From the NCBI RefSeq assembly GCF_014193675.1, contig NZ_BLXZ01000001.1, positions 558,001 to 622,000 on the forward strand: a stretch of 64,000 bases of DNA, read 5' to 3'. The DNA comes from Geomonas limicola. GTDB taxonomy: Bacteria; Desulfobacterota; Desulfuromonadia; Geobacterales; Geobacteraceae. The position numbers and the translations under genes are program-made. Within the stretch, counting starts at the first letter, position 1. Each line of letters starts with the position of its first letter. The notes under the pieces are model-generated. The model saw only the letters and a program-made list of their open reading frames with translations. It had not been told where the DNA came from and made no database searches. Below are positions 42,795 to 53,255 of this stretch, in pieces.

Positions 42795-45700
42795 ATGATC
42801 CGACTCAGATTCCTCTTCGTTTGCCTTGTCCTGCTCCTGACCGCCCAGCCCGCCTGGTGCGACATCCTCGGGGTGACGCCGGGCTACCCGAACACCACCT
42901 TCTCGAGCGTCACCGGCACGAGTTTCTCGCCGACCAGCGGGCTCTTGAGCGTCGCCACGACGCCGCAACTCACCACGCTCAGCTCCGGCACCACGGCAGT
43001 GAGGGTCGGCACGCCGCGCTCGCTTACCATCGCGGTCCAGGTGGACAGCTCCGGGCGGCTGGTGGGCGGGGTGAACGGCGACGACCTGGTGTTGATCGGC
43101 ACGGTCGGGAGCTACACCGGCACCCTGTTGACCGGGGAGATCATCGAGTACGGCATCACGAACTCGGGGGCCATCGACTACCTGGACTTCAGGTTCCGGG
43201 TGACCGGCGGCGCCCTGGCCGGGCTCTACGCCGGGCAGGACATCGGGGTGACCCAGTCGATCGAGAACTCAAGCTTCAACGGCTCCTTCCTGGCGGCCTT
43301 CGCGGGAGGGGCCAAGGGGAACCTGGGACCCATCCCCCAGAAACCGGTCTGCAACGGGGCGATCGGCGACTTCGTCTGGAACGACCAGAACCGCGACGGC
43401 ATCCAGGACGCGGGGGAGCCGGGACTCGACAACGTGCGGCTCACCCTTCAGGACGCCACCGGCAACCAGCTGGCCAGTACGCTGAGCGGCCCCAACGGCG
43501 CCTACCTCTTCAGCGGGCTGTGCGCCGGGAGCTACACGGTGAGCGTCGACGCGACCACCCTCCCCGCGGGCTTCGTCCCCTCGCCGGCCTACCAGGGTGG
43601 CGATACCACCCGCGACTCCAACCCGACAGGCACCCAGGTGACGCTCCCCACCGGGAGTACGGTGGAGCGCAGTATCGACTTCGGCTACAACTCCCCCTGC
43701 ACCGGTTCCCTCGGCGACCTGGTCTGGCACGACCAGAACCGTAGCGGCATCCAGGATCCGGGCGAACCCGGGATCAACGGGGTGACGGTGAACCTCTACA
43801 ATCCGGCGAGCGGGGCCCTTATCGGTGCCACCACGACCAACGGCACGGGCAACTACCTGTTCACCGGCCTGTGCGCCGGCAGCTACCGGGTGGAGGCGCT
43901 CCCCCCCGCAGGTTTCGTGGCCTCCCCTTCTCTCAAGGGGAGCGACCGGGCGGCGGACAGCAACCCCAACCCGGCCGAGATCACCCTCCCCAGCGACTTC
44001 ACCAGCGAGCCCACCGTCGACTTCGGATTCAACACCCCCTGCACCGGGTCGATCGGCGACTTCGTCTGGCAGGACCTTAACCGTAACGGCATCCAGGAAC
44101 CGGGCGAGCCCGGGATCAACGGGGTGCGGGTGCTCCTCAAGGACAGCTTCTCGAACCTGATCGCCAGTGCGAGCACGACCGGCAACGGCTTCTACCAGTT
44201 CACCGGCCTGTGCGCCGGGAGCTACCGGGTCGAGGTGGATGCCACCACGCTCCCCGCCGGCCTGGTGGCCTCGCCAGTCCAGGCCGGGGGCGACCGTGGC
44301 GCCGACAGTAACCCGAGCCCCGCCCCGGTTGTCCTCGACAGCGACGCGAGTAGCGACGCGACCGTCGACTTCGGCTTCAACACCCCCTGCTCCGGGTACA
44401 TCGGTGACCTGGTCTGGCTTGACGCCAACCGCGACGGCATCCAGAACCCCGGCGAGACCGGCATAAACGGTGTTACGGTCCTCCTGAAGGACGCCGCCAA
44501 CACGACCAGCGCCACGGCCACGACCGGAACGGGCCCCCTGGGGCAGGCGGGATACTACGGTTTCTCCGGCCTGTGCGCCGGCAGCTACACGGTCGAGGTG
44601 ATCACCCCGGCGAACCTGGTCCCCTCGCCGAGCCTGGCAGGCGCCGACGTCAGCGTGGACAGTAACGGCAGCCCCGCCGCGCTCTACCTCCCGGCCGACG
44701 ACAGCGTGGAGCCCACCATCGACTTCGGCTTCAATCCCCCCTGTTCCGGGAGCATCGGCAACCTGGTCTGGGACGATGCCAACCGGAACGGGATCCAGGA
44801 CGCCGGCGAAGCAGGGATCGACGGCGTCACGGTGAACCTGCGCGACGCCTCCAACGTCCTTATCTCCTCCACCACGACGGCCGGCGGCGGGCTCTACCAG
44901 TTCGCCGGCCTGTGCGCGGGGAGCTACCAGGTCGAGGTCATCCCCCCCGCCGGGCGTGCCGCCTCACCGGTACTTGCCGGCAACGACCGTGCTCTCGACA
45001 GCAATCCGAACCCCGCACCGGTACTGCTCGCCGGCGATTCCAGTTCGGACCAGAGCATCGACTTCGGATTCAACACCCCCTGCACCGGCACGATCGGCGA
45101 CCTGATCTGGCACGACACCAACCGCGACGGCATCCAGGGTGGTGCCGAGCCGGGGATCGCCGGGGCACAGCTTGTCCTGAAGAACGACCAGGGGACGGTG
45201 ATCGCCACGACGAGCAGTAACGCCTCGGGCGCCTACCGGTTCGCCGGCCTGTGCCGCGGCAGCTACACGGTCGAGGTGGCCACCCCGGCCGGCTTCGTCC
45301 CCTCGCCGAGCCTCGCCGGGAACGACCGCGCCCTGGACAGTAACCCCGTCCCGGCGCCGGTCGTCCTCGCCGACGACGCGAGCCAGGACCTCGGCATCGA
45401 CTTCGGCTTCAACACCCCCTGCACCGGAGTCATCGGCGACTTCGTCTGGAACGACCTGAACGCGGACGGCATCCAGGATGCCGGGGAACCCGGACTCGCC
45501 GGTGTCACCGTGAACCTGCGCGACGGGCTCAACACCCTCTTGCGCACCACCCAGACCCTGGCCGACGGCTCCTACCGCTTCATCGGGGTGTGCGCCGGCG
45601 ACTACCGCGTCGAGGTGGTGCCCCCGGCGGGGCTTACGCCTGCTCCGGTCCAGGCCGGCAGTAACCCCGCGCTCGACAGTAACCCGAACCCCGCGGCAGT

Positions 45701-48700
45701 CAGCCTCTTCGAGGACAGCGCCAGCGACCTCAGCATCGACTTCGGCTACTTCCGTGCCCTGCCGGGGCTAAGCGTCAAGGCCTCCTGCCAGAGCGCCCCG
45801 GCTCCCGGCCTCCCGATCTCTGTCACGGCGCTCGTCACCAACACCGGCAACGAGACGCTCACCGGGCTCGGCTGCTCGGACAGCCAGGGGAGCCAGCTTT
45901 CCGGGATGCCGACCAGCCTCGCACCGGGGCTTAGCTTCACCCTGACCGGCAGCTACCTCCCGGCGGGAAGCGGCTCGCTCGACACGGTAACCTGCAGCGC
46001 CACCGGGGCCCTCGACCAGGCCGGCGTCTCGGCCTCCTCAAGCGCCAGCTGCGGCATCCTCACCGCGCCCGCCTTGACCGTGACGGCGAGCTGCGCCAGC
46101 GCCCCGGTACCCGGCCTCCCGGTGACCGTGAGCGCCGTCCTGACCAACGCCGGCAACGAGACCCTGGCCGGCTTTAGCTGCACGGACAGCCAGGGCGCTT
46201 CCCTCTCCGGGATCCCGACCCTGCTCCTCCCCGGTGCCAGCGCGACCGTAACCGGCAGCTACCTCCCGGCCAGCGCCACTTCCAGCGAGACCATCAGCTG
46301 CAGCGCCCGCGGCACCATCAACGGGGTCACGGTGAGCGCCGACTCGAGCACGAGCTGCGGCACCGACGGCACGGTCTGCATCAAGGTGAAAAAGCAGGTG
46401 AGCACCACCTGCACGGTAACCGGCGGCAAGGACAAGCACTGCCGGTCCGACGAGGGGAAAGAGGAGCACTGCAAGCGCCACGATACGGACCACGGCTACT
46501 GCCGCGACAGTGCCGCGACCAAGGCGAGCTACTGCCACGAGGTCTCCCGCAAGCAGGCCCACTGCCAGGCATACGAAACGAAGGCGAGCCACTGCGCCAA
46601 GTCCGACTGCGACAAAAGCTACTGCGAGCGCCCCGACCTGGACAAGGACGACTACTGCAAGATCCCGGCGGTGCCGGTCTGCGTGCCGGTCTGGCTCGAC
46701 GCCGACACCCAGGACACCGGCGCCCCGGTACTTCCGGTCCTGAAGGGCGAGCTGGCGAACGGTGATGATCTGCTGGCCAAAATCTCCAGCGGCTCGCTCG
46801 CCGACAGCATCCCCGGCTGGCTCGCGAAGATCCTCCAGGCACTGTCGCGCGACGACAGCGACCAGGCCGAGGTGAAGGAGAGTACGGAGAGCGAGGCGAC
46901 CGTCTCCCTTACATGCGACAGTTCCGAATACTACCAGGGGCACCAGCGCCAGTCCGGCCTCGCTTTCCGCTTCATCGTCGAAAACTGCGGCACGAGCGAC
47001 CTGACCCAGGTCTCCCTGGACGACCCGCGGCTGGGTATCGCCGGTTACCAGGTGGGTGCCCTCGCCGCCGGGGAGAGCATCACCATCGGCGCCGACGCCA
47101 TCCCGAAGCTCGCGCAGCCCGATTTCACCTGCACCAGCTCCTTCGTGAACACCGTGACGGCGACCGGCACTGACCTCTTCGGGCACAGCGCGAGCGCAAG
47201 CGACGACGCCTTCGTAATCTGCAACACGAAGAGTTGCACCTTCACCCAGGGGTACTGGAAGAACCATCCGGCGCACTGGCCGGTAACAAGCCTCAAGCTG
47301 GGGAACACGAGCTACACCCAGAGCCAGCTGATCGCCATCTTCGAGACCCCCAACGCCGGCAACGGCCTCATCAGCCTCGCCCAGCAGCTGAGCGCCGCGA
47401 AACTCAACGTCGCCAACGGGACCCGGCTGCCGAGCGGCGTACAGCAGGCGATCACCAGCGCCGACCAGTTGATCGGGGCACTGGTGGTGCCGCCGGTGGG
47501 GAGCGGCAGCCTCTCGAGCGCCCAGACCGCGGCGCTCACCCAGACTCTCGAGAGCTACAACAGCGGCAGCTACCCCGGCGGCCCGAGCCACTGCGGCGAG
47601 GCCCCGCCCCCCAGCTGCAGCGGGGTGATCGGGGACTTCGTCTGGAACGACCTCAACAAAAACGGCAGCTACCAGGCCGGGGAGCCGGGGCTTGCCGGGG
47701 TGAAGGTGACCTTGAGTAACGGCAAGAGCACCACGAGCGACGCGACCGGTCACTACCAGTTCACCGGACTGTGCCCCGGGAGCTACCAGGTGAAGGTGGT
47801 CCCCCCCTGCGGGTACCAGCCGACTTCCCCGGGTACCGTGAGCGTCACCCTGACCGCCAGCGCCGCGAGCAACCTCTCCGCCGACTTCGGCCTCGCCAGG
47901 CCGGGCGTTTCCTGCAGCGGCAAGATCGGCGACTTTATCTGGAAGGACCTCAACAAGAACGGGATCCAGGACTGGGGCGAACCGGGTCTCGCCGGTGTCA
48001 CGGTGAGCCTTGGTAACGGGGCCTCCACCACGAGCGACGCGAACGGCTACTACCAGTTCACCGGGCTGTGCGCCGGCGAATACCAGGTGAGCGTCGCCAC
48101 CCCGACCGGCTACACCCCGAGCCCGGCGGGTCAAGGGACCAACAGCGCGAGGGACAGCAAGCTGAGCCCGACCAAGGTGACCCTCTCCAGCAACGCGAGT
48201 TCGGTGCAGAACCTCGACTACGGGTTCTTCAAGAGCACGGCCCCCGAGTGCACCGGGGTAATCGGCAACTACGTCTGGAACGATGCCAACAAAAACGGCC
48301 TGCAGGACTGCACAGAAAAGGGGATCGCGGGCGTGGTGCTGCGGCTTAGTACCGGCCAGAGCGCGGTGACCGATGCCGAGGGTCACTACCAGTTCACCGG
48401 CCTTTGTGCCGGGAGCTACACGGTCAGCGTGCTGACCCCGGACGGCTTTACCCCCTCGCCGACCCTGCAGGGGGGAAGCCGTGCCTCGGACAGTAACCCC
48501 ACCCCGGCCACGGTGACCCTGGGCGACAACCGCGGCTCGGATCTCGGCATCGATTTCGGGTTCTGGAAACTCCCGAAACCCGGACAGGGTGAGGGGTGCA
48601 GCCTCGGGTACTGGAAAACCCACAGCGCCAGCTGGCCTGCGGCACACCACGGCTACGACAGCTTCGACGGCACCTTCGGGGTAAGCGCCTTCAGCCCCGA

Positions 48701-48926
48701 CCTCACGCTCTTACAGGCAGTGAACCTGGGGGGCGGCGGCCTCAACAACCTGGCCCGCCAGGCCGCAGCGGCGCTGCTCAACGCCGAGGACGGCCGGATC
48801 AAGGGGTTCCCCCTCTCGGTGAGCGAGCTCAAGGGGGCATTGGCGGCGGCCCTGGCGTCGGGAAGCTACGACGCCCTGGCGGCAACGCTGGACGCCTACA
48901 ACAACCTCTGCTGCCCGCTCAAGTAG
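42795..48926 (+). CDS. Giant secreted protein with SdrD-type B repeats
   Basis: The 2043-aa protein has a signal peptide (LFVCLVLLLTAQPAWC). After an N-terminal domain come seven SdrD-type B repeats (about 185-980, each with CxGxIGDFVW, NRDGIQDxGEPG and GLCAGSY), two SCxSAPxPG beta domains (about 985-1190), a Cys-rich decapeptide array (about 1212-1288) and a GYWKNHP domain (about 1485-1590). Three more B repeats (about 1608-1932) and a second GYWKTH domain finish the protein. Each B repeat has a pair of Cys for a disulfide and a Ca-binding loop. No LPXTG, PEP-CTERM or membrane anchor is present. It is probably a secreted adhesin or matrix protein. Confidence 0.88.
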   Translation: MIRLRFLFVCLVLLLTAQPAWCDILGVTPGYPNTTFSSVTGTSFSPTSGLLSVATTPQLTTLSSGTTAVRVGTPRSLTIAVQVDSSGRLVGGVNGDDLVLIGTVGSYTGTLLTGEIIEYGITNSGAIDYLDFRFRVTGGALAGLYAGQDIGVTQSIENSSFNGSFLAAFAGGAKGNLGPIPQKPVCNGAIGDFVWNDQNRDGIQDAGEPGLDNVRLTLQDATGNQLASTLSGPNGAYLFSGLCAGSYTVSVDATTLPAGFVPSPAYQGGDTTRDSNPTGTQVTLPTGSTVERSIDFGYNSPCTGSLGDLVWHDQNRSGIQDPGEPGINGVTVNLYNPASGALIGATTTNGTGNYLFTGLCAGSYRVEALPPAGFVASPSLKGSDRAADSNPNPAEITLPSDFTSEPTVDFGFNTPCTGSIGDFVWQDLNRNGIQEPGEPGINGVRVLLKDSFSNLIASASTTGNGFYQFTGLCAGSYRVEVDATTLPAGLVASPVQAGGDRGADSNPSPAPVVLDSDASSDATVDFGFNTPCSGYIGDLVWLDANRDGIQNPGETGINGVTVLLKDAANTTSATATTGTGPLGQAGYYGFSGLCAGSYTVEVITPANLVPSPSLAGADVSVDSNGSPAALYLPADDSVEPTIDFGFNPPCSGSIGNLVWDDANRNGIQDAGEAGIDGVTVNLRDASNVLISSTTTAGGGLYQFAGLCAGSYQVEVIPPAGRAASPVLAGNDRALDSNPNPAPVLLAGDSSSDQSIDFGFNTPCTGTIGDLIWHDTNRDGIQGGAEPGIAGAQLVLKNDQGTVIATTSSNASGAYRFAGLCRGSYTVEVATPAGFVPSPSLAGNDRALDSNPVPAPVVLADDASQDLGIDFGFNTPCTGVIGDFVWNDLNADGIQDAGEPGLAGVTVNLRDGLNTLLRTTQTLADGSYRFIGVCAGDYRVEVVPPAGLTPAPVQAGSNPALDSNPNPAAVSLFEDSASDLSIDFGYFRALPGLSVKASCQSAPAPGLPISVTALVTNTGNETLTGLGCSDSQGSQLSGMPTSLAPGLSFTLTGSYLPAGSGSLDTVTCSATGALDQAGVSASSSASCGILTAPALTVTASCASAPVPGLPVTVSAVLTNAGNETLAGFSCTDSQGASLSGIPTLLLPGASATVTGSYLPASATSSETISCSARGTINGVTVSADSSTSCGTDGTVCIKVKKQVSTTCTVTGGKDKHCRSDEGKEEHCKRHDTDHGYCRDSAATKASYCHEVSRKQAHCQAYETKASHCAKSDCDKSYCERPDLDKDDYCKIPAVPVCVPVWLDADTQDTGAPVLPVLKGELANGDDLLAKISSGSLADSIPGWLAKILQALSRDDSDQAEVKESTESEATVSLTCDSSEYYQGHQRQSGLAFRFIVENCGTSDLTQVSLDDPRLGIAGYQVGALAAGESITIGADAIPKLAQPDFTCTSSFVNTVTATGTDLFGHSASASDDAFVICNTKSCTFTQGYWKNHPAHWPVTSLKLGNTSYTQSQLIAIFETPNAGNGLISLAQQLSAAKLNVANGTRLPSGVQQAITSADQLIGALVVPPVGSGSLSSAQTAALTQTLESYNSGSYPGGPSHCGEAPPPSCSGVIGDFVWNDLNKNGSYQAGEPGLAGVKVTLSNGKSTTSDATGHYQFTGLCPGSYQVKVVPPCGYQPTSPGTVSVTLTASAASNLSADFGLARPGVSCSGKIGDFIWKDLNKNGIQDWGEPGLAGVTVSLGNGASTTSDANGYYQFTGLCAGEYQVSVATPTGYTPSPAGQGTNSARDSKLSPTKVTLSSNASSVQNLDYGFFKSTAPECTGVIGNYVWNDANKNGLQDCTEKGIAGVVLRLSTGQSAVTDAEGHYQFTGLCAGSYTVSVLTPDGFTPSPTLQGGSRASDSNPTPATVTLGDNRGSDLGIDFGFWKLPKPGQGEGCSLGYWKTHSASWPAAHHGYDSFDGTFGVSAFSPDLTLLQAVNLGGGGLNNLARQAAAALLNAEDGRIKGFPLSVSELKGALAAALASGSYDALAATLDAYNNLCCPLK

Positions 48927-48950
48927 CCGCGAAGAGGGGTGCCGGAAACA

Positions 48951-48982
48951 AACGAGGCTCCCGGGAAACCGGGAGCCTCGTT
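48951..48982. terminator. Bidirectional hairpin between convergent genes
   Basis: AACGAGGCTCCCGG and its exact complement form a 14-bp stem with a GAAA loop, between the giant surface gene (plus) and the PAS kinase gene (minus). The flanking T run is short. Confidence 0.75.
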
Positions 48983-49053
48983 GCGTGTAACGTCTCAAGC
49001 GATGGGAGAAAAAGGGGGGAGGTTGCGGCACCGCAGCGGCAGGTCCGCGTCCC

Positions 49054-51075
49054 CTAGACCTCGATGCAGAACTGGGCACCCGAGGCGGTATTGCGCACGG
49101 TGAGCCTGCCGTTCATGTTCTTTTCGATGATGTTTTTGGACATGAAGAGCCCGATCCCGCTCCCCTGGGGCCCCTTGGTGCTGAAGTGCGGCTCGAAGAT
49201 CTTGGGGAGGTGTTCCTCGGGGATGCCGCCGGCGTTGTCCTCGATGGTGAGCAGCGACCTGCCGTCCCGTGCATCGAGGGTGAGCAGGACCCGGGGCTCG
49301 GCAACCTGGCGCGTCTCGAAGGCGTCCTTCGCGTTATTAAGGATGTTCACCACCACCTGCGAGTACTCGCCCGGATAGCCGTACACCACGCAGTCCGCCA
49401 ACTCGGCGACCTCGATCTGCGCAGAGCGACTGTTAAAAGCACCCTCCATGAGCTTGGTGGCGGCAGTCACCACCTCGCTCAGCCTGAAGTGGCTCTTCTC
49501 CTTGTCCGGCTTGAAGAAGTTGCGGAAATCGTCGATGGTGCGCGACATGTAGAGGATGAGCTCCATGCAGCGCTCGGTGGTCTCCCTAATCACCTCCGCG
49601 CTCGCCCCGCCGGTCTCCTCCATGAGGGCCAGCCCCTGGATGTTGAGCCCCAACAGGTTGAGCGGCTGGCGCCACTGGTGCGAGATATTGCTGAGCATCT
49701 CTCCCATGGCGGCAAGCCGGCTCTGCTGCAAGAGGAGGTGTTCTTTTTCGTGCAGCGCCTCCAGGGTGTTCTCGAGTTCGGCGGTGCGCTCCAGGACCCG
49801 GATTTCCAGGAGTTCGTGCGCCTTGCGCAGTTCGTCCTCGGCTCGCCTGCGGTCGGTGACATCCCGGGTGGTTCCGGCAATCAGTTCGACCCCGCCGTCG
49901 GGTCCCAAAACCGGGGTAAAGATGTACTCGTAGATGCCGTAGACCCCGGTCAGCGGCGCCTTGAAGGGGACTTCCCCCTTGAGCGGGCACCTGGTCCGGA
50001 TGACCTCCCGGATCTCGTTCATGTGCATGTCGTGGTGCCAGCGCTGGTACCCCAGTTCCAGGCAGGTCTTCCCCACCACCTCGGGGAGCTGCATCCCCAG
50101 GACCTCGAGGAGCCTCTTGTTGGCATAGAGGAAGCGCCCCTGGCGATCGAAGACATAGACGAAATCGGGGGTGGTGGCGGCAACACCGTCGAACAGGCGC
50201 ACCTGCTGCTCGTAGCGCTCCTGGATGCGTTTGCGTTCCGTGACGTCGATGAGACAGGAGACTACCACGGTCTGGCCGGCGACCTCGATGAGCTGCGCGG
50301 AGAGCTGGGTACTGAAACGCTCGCCGGACCTCTTGAAAAAGTCCTTTTGCCAGCCGTTGAGTCTCCCCCACTGTTTCAGTTCCGCGACAAAGTGCGCCGC
50401 CTCGGCGGGGTCGGGCCAGATCCCCAGCTGACGGGCCGAGACCCCCAGGACCTCGTCGCGCCGGTACCCAACCAGCTGGCACCAGGTATCGTTGACATCG
50501 AGAAAGGTGCCGTCTTCGAGCAGGGTGAGGGCGATGGCGGCAGGGTTGGTGGAGAAGATCTTGGCGTATTTTTCCTCGGACAGGCGCAGAGATGCCTCGG
50601 CCTGCTTCTGCACGGTGATGTCCCGGCTGAAGCTCACCACCCAGGCCACCCTCCCCCCGACGTCCCGGACCGGCGACAGGCTGTGGTGGAAGGCGATCCC
50701 CGTGCGCTCGTCCTCGAACTCCAGCGGCTCCCCGGTTTCCAGCACCTGGCGAATCATGGCCCAGCGAGCCTCCCACAGCGCAGGTTCCAGGAACTCCGCG
50801 GGAGAACGGCCATTCATCTCCTCTTCGCTCTTCCCGAAACGGCCGAAGGCGGTAGGGTTCGCCAGCCGGATGCAGCCGTCCTTGTCAAAGAGCACGATGG
50901 CTTCCTCGATGGCCGCATCCAGAATGCCCCGCAACATCACATTTTCAGCCTGGTCTGCCTGCACCGCCGTTTCCTCCCCAGGGTCCCGAGTCCCAACCCC
51001 GGCATTCTTACCAGATCTTACAGAAAATGTGGCGGGATAGGAAGCAAAAACTGGTGAAGTTGTGAACGTTTTCAT
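49054..51075 (-). CDS. Multi-PAS sensor histidine kinase
   Basis: The 673-aa soluble kinase has at least three PAS/PAC modules (the FDKDGCIRLANPTAFGRF, TLLEDGTFLDVNDTWCQLVG and FDRQGRFLYANKRLLE starts). The histidine-kinase core has the phospho-His in NISHQWRQPLN and an HATPase with NAKDAFE, EDNAGGIPEEH and GSGIGLFMSKNIIE. There is no membrane segment and no receiver. The ATG at 51075 was chosen over a TTG one codon earlier. Its regulator is not adjacent. Confidence 0.88.
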   Translation of the reverse strand: MKTFTTSPVFASYPATFSVRSGKNAGVGTRDPGEETAVQADQAENVMLRGILDAAIEEAIVLFDKDGCIRLANPTAFGRFGKSEEEMNGRSPAEFLEPALWEARWAMIRQVLETGEPLEFEDERTGIAFHHSLSPVRDVGGRVAWVVSFSRDITVQKQAEASLRLSEEKYAKIFSTNPAAIALTLLEDGTFLDVNDTWCQLVGYRRDEVLGVSARQLGIWPDPAEAAHFVAELKQWGRLNGWQKDFFKRSGERFSTQLSAQLIEVAGQTVVVSCLIDVTERKRIQERYEQQVRLFDGVAATTPDFVYVFDRQGRFLYANKRLLEVLGMQLPEVVGKTCLELGYQRWHHDMHMNEIREVIRTRCPLKGEVPFKAPLTGVYGIYEYIFTPVLGPDGGVELIAGTTRDVTDRRRAEDELRKAHELLEIRVLERTAELENTLEALHEKEHLLLQQSRLAAMGEMLSNISHQWRQPLNLLGLNIQGLALMEETGGASAEVIRETTERCMELILYMSRTIDDFRNFFKPDKEKSHFRLSEVVTAATKLMEGAFNSRSAQIEVAELADCVVYGYPGEYSQVVVNILNNAKDAFETRQVAEPRVLLTLDARDGRSLLTIEDNAGGIPEEHLPKIFEPHFSTKGPQGSGIGLFMSKNIIEKNMNGRLTVRNTASGAQFCIEV

Positions 51076-51483
51076 CAAGAATTGTTACCTGCTTCGCCAC
51101 CTCCCGACGGAGCGACCGGCGACAAAACGCCGTGTTTCACCCTGCGTTCCGAGGAGAATTACCCCAGGTTTATGAAGTGACCACGCTGGAAGGGGTAGAA
51201 AAAAGAGAACGATTCCCGTGACCTGGGGACCACGCCCCAAGCCGCCCCTGCACCAGGAGCTGCCAGTTTGCCAGCGAGGAACTGGTGGACCAGGCCCGGG
51301 CGTCGCTTTGGGGTGCGTCTTCGAGGTGGAGCCGCCGGGAACCGGAATCGACACGACAGGCTGCAGCAAACTGGCTATCGTGGATGCACCTACACCGGCT
51401 ATCGGACCCGCAACCTCAACCGGGTGCGTTTTCCCGTAAGGCAACGAATCGGCTTACATATTCCTACAAATATTCAAAATTGC
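51076..51483. other. Region between the PAS kinase and the chemoreceptor promoter
   Basis: About 400 bp without a believable gene. A long-range 10-bp inverted pair (GCCAGTTTGC at 51262-51271 and GCAAACTGGC near 51365) is the only notable structure. Otherwise it should hold the promoter of the minus-strand kinase. Confidence 0.45.
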
Positions 51484-51510
51484 TAAAGTTTTTGAAACTG
51501 AGGCCGACAA
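51484..51510 (+). promoter_or_regulatory. Sigma-28 (FliA) promoter of the chemoreceptor gene
   Basis: TAAAGTTT-N11-GCCGACAA matches the FliA consensus TAAAGTTT-N11-GCCGATAA with one mismatch and exact spacing. The leader to the start codon is about 60 nt. Confidence 0.88.
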
Positions 51511-51518
51511 GGGAGGGA

Positions 51519-51537
51519 ACCGTTTACAGAAAACGGT
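51519..51537 (+). promoter_or_regulatory. Leader hairpin in the chemoreceptor mRNA
   Basis: ACCGTTT-ACAGA-AAACGGT forms a 7-bp stem and is followed by ATCGTTTTT, which resembles a weak attenuator. It lies between the FliA promoter and the RBS. A third ACCGTTT copy follows at about 51559. Confidence 0.5.
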
Positions 51538-51580
51538 ATCGTTTTTCAAGGGGTAACAACCGTTTCCAGGGAGGATGCAG

Positions 51581-53224
51581 ATGTCGTTTGCAGATTTGAA
51601 GATGAGCCTGAAACTCGTGTCGCTTTGCTCAGTGGGCATTCTCGGGATGCTGATCATCGGGATCACCAGTACCAGCAACCTGACCCGCTCCACCCACCAC
51701 CTCCAGGAACTCAACAGCGGCATCAACCAGGTGGTGGGTTTTTCGGAACTGAAGAGCCGCCTTTTGACCACCCGGCTTGATGTCGTGTACATGATGTCCC
51801 TGGAGGACGACGCCAAGCTCAAGGAAAAGCACCAGGACATGAAACAGCAGCTCACCAGGATCACCGAGTTGGTCGCTAAACTGGAGGCCGACAAGCTCGA
51901 AGGTGAGGAGAAACAGCTCCTGACCGACTACAAAAGCGGTGCCGAAGCCTATGCCGCGCAGGGGGAGAAGCTGGCCGAACTGCTGCTCGCCGCGCACCGG
52001 ACCAACGACGGCGCGGCGCTCAAGGAAGCCATCAGCTTCGGGGTCGGGCAGGTGGCGCCTTTGTACCTGAAACCGGCCGAGGCGATCGACGCCCTCCTGA
52101 AGTTCAACATCGCCCAAAGCGAAAAGGCCTACCAAACGAGCAGCGCCGCGGTCCGTCGCGGTATCGGGATGAACCTGGCCATCGTCGGGATCATCCTGGC
52201 CGCCACGCTGGCGGTCGGGGTACTGATCAGCCGCGGCATTACCGGAGCCGTGACCAAGGTCTTCGGCGCCATGGCCGCCATAGCCGAGGGCGATCTCACC
52301 GTCGACCCCGGAGTGCAGTCGAAGGACGAGATGGGGATGCTCGGGCGGGAGATGAACCTGATGCGCGGCAAGCTCTCCGACATGGTGCGCCGCCTGTCCG
52401 GCAACAGCCTCTCGGTCTCCTCCGCGGCAGTGCAGATGCACTCAACCGCCCAGCAGATGGCGACCAGCAACGAAGAACTCGCCTGCCAGGCGACCACCAT
52501 AGCCACCGCCTGCGAGGAGATGTCGGCCACCTCGCAGGACATCGCCAGCAGCTGCCACCGGGCCGCCGAGGACTCGGCCCACGCCAACGACGCGGCACGG
52601 CACGGGGTCCGGGTGGTCGAGGATACCCTGGGGGTGATGAACCGGATCGCGGTCAAGGTACAAGCTTCGGCAGCCACCATCGAGGGGCTCGGTGCCAGCT
52701 CCGACAAGATCGGCGCCATCGTGGAGACCATCGAGGACATCGCGGACCAGACCAACCTGCTGGCCCTGAACGCCGCCATCGAAGCGGCACGGGCCGGCGA
52801 GCAGGGGCGCGGCTTCGCCGTGGTGGCGGACGAGGTGCGTGCCTTGGCCGAGCGGACCACCCGGGCCACCCGGGAGATCGCCGAGATGATCAAGACCATC
52901 CAGTCCGAAACCCGCGAGGCGGTAAGCGTCATGGACGAGGGGGTTCAGGAGGTCGAACAGGGGACCTCGGAGGCGGCCAAGTCGGGGGCGGCGCTCCAGA
53001 AGATCCTGGAGCAGATCGGCAGTGTGACGCTGCAGGTGAACCAGATCGCGGTGGCGGCCGAGGAGCAGACCGCCACCACCCTCGAGATCAACAAGAACGT
53101 GCAGCAGATAACCGACGTCGCCAGCCAGACGGCCAACGCTTCGCACGAGGAGGCGGCCGCGGCGAACCAGCTGGCCCGGCTTGCCGAGGATCTCAAGGGG
53201 ATGGTGCAGCAGTTCCGCTGCTGA
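51581..53224 (+). CDS. Methyl-accepting chemotaxis protein
   Basis: The 547-aa receptor has an N-terminal membrane helix, a four-helix-bundle periplasmic domain (about 40-185), a second helix near 190-212, HAMP and a signalling domain with the conserved tip [20 protein letters not shown] and [18 protein letters not shown]. The start at 51581 is preferred because GGGAGG is then 6 bases upstream; an ATG at 51575 abuts the RBS. Its FliA promoter ties it to motility. Confidence 0.93.
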   Translation: MSFADLKMSLKLVSLCSVGILGMLIIGITSTSNLTRSTHHLQELNSGINQVVGFSELKSRLLTTRLDVVYMMSLEDDAKLKEKHQDMKQQLTRITELVAKLEADKLEGEEKQLLTDYKSGAEAYAAQGEKLAELLLAAHRTNDGAALKEAISFGVGQVAPLYLKPAEAIDALLKFNIAQSEKAYQTSSAAVRRGIGMNLAIVGIILAATLAVGVLISRGITGAVTKVFGAMAAIAEGDLTVDPGVQSKDEMGMLGREMNLMRGKLSDMVRRLSGNSLSVSSAAVQMHSTAQQMATSNEELACQATTIATACEEMSATSQDIASSCHRAAEDSAHANDAARHGVRVVEDTLGVMNRIAVKVQASAATIEGLGASSDKIGAIVETIEDIADQTNLLALNAAIEAARAGEQGRGFAVVADEVRALAERTTRATREIAEMIKTIQSETREAVSVMDEGVQEVEQGTSEAAKSGAALQKILEQIGSVTLQVNQIAVAAEEQTATTLEINKNVQQITDVASQTANASHEEAAAANQLARLAEDLKGMVQQFRC

Positions 53225-53255
53225 CCGGCTCTTCTCGCGCGGGGGAAAAAGAAAA

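Noticed and set aside
46038-48650. 870-codon frame antisense to the giant surface protein
   Set aside because: It arises from high GC and repeated codons on the opposite strand. The plus-strand frame has signal peptide, conserved repeats and Cys pattern.
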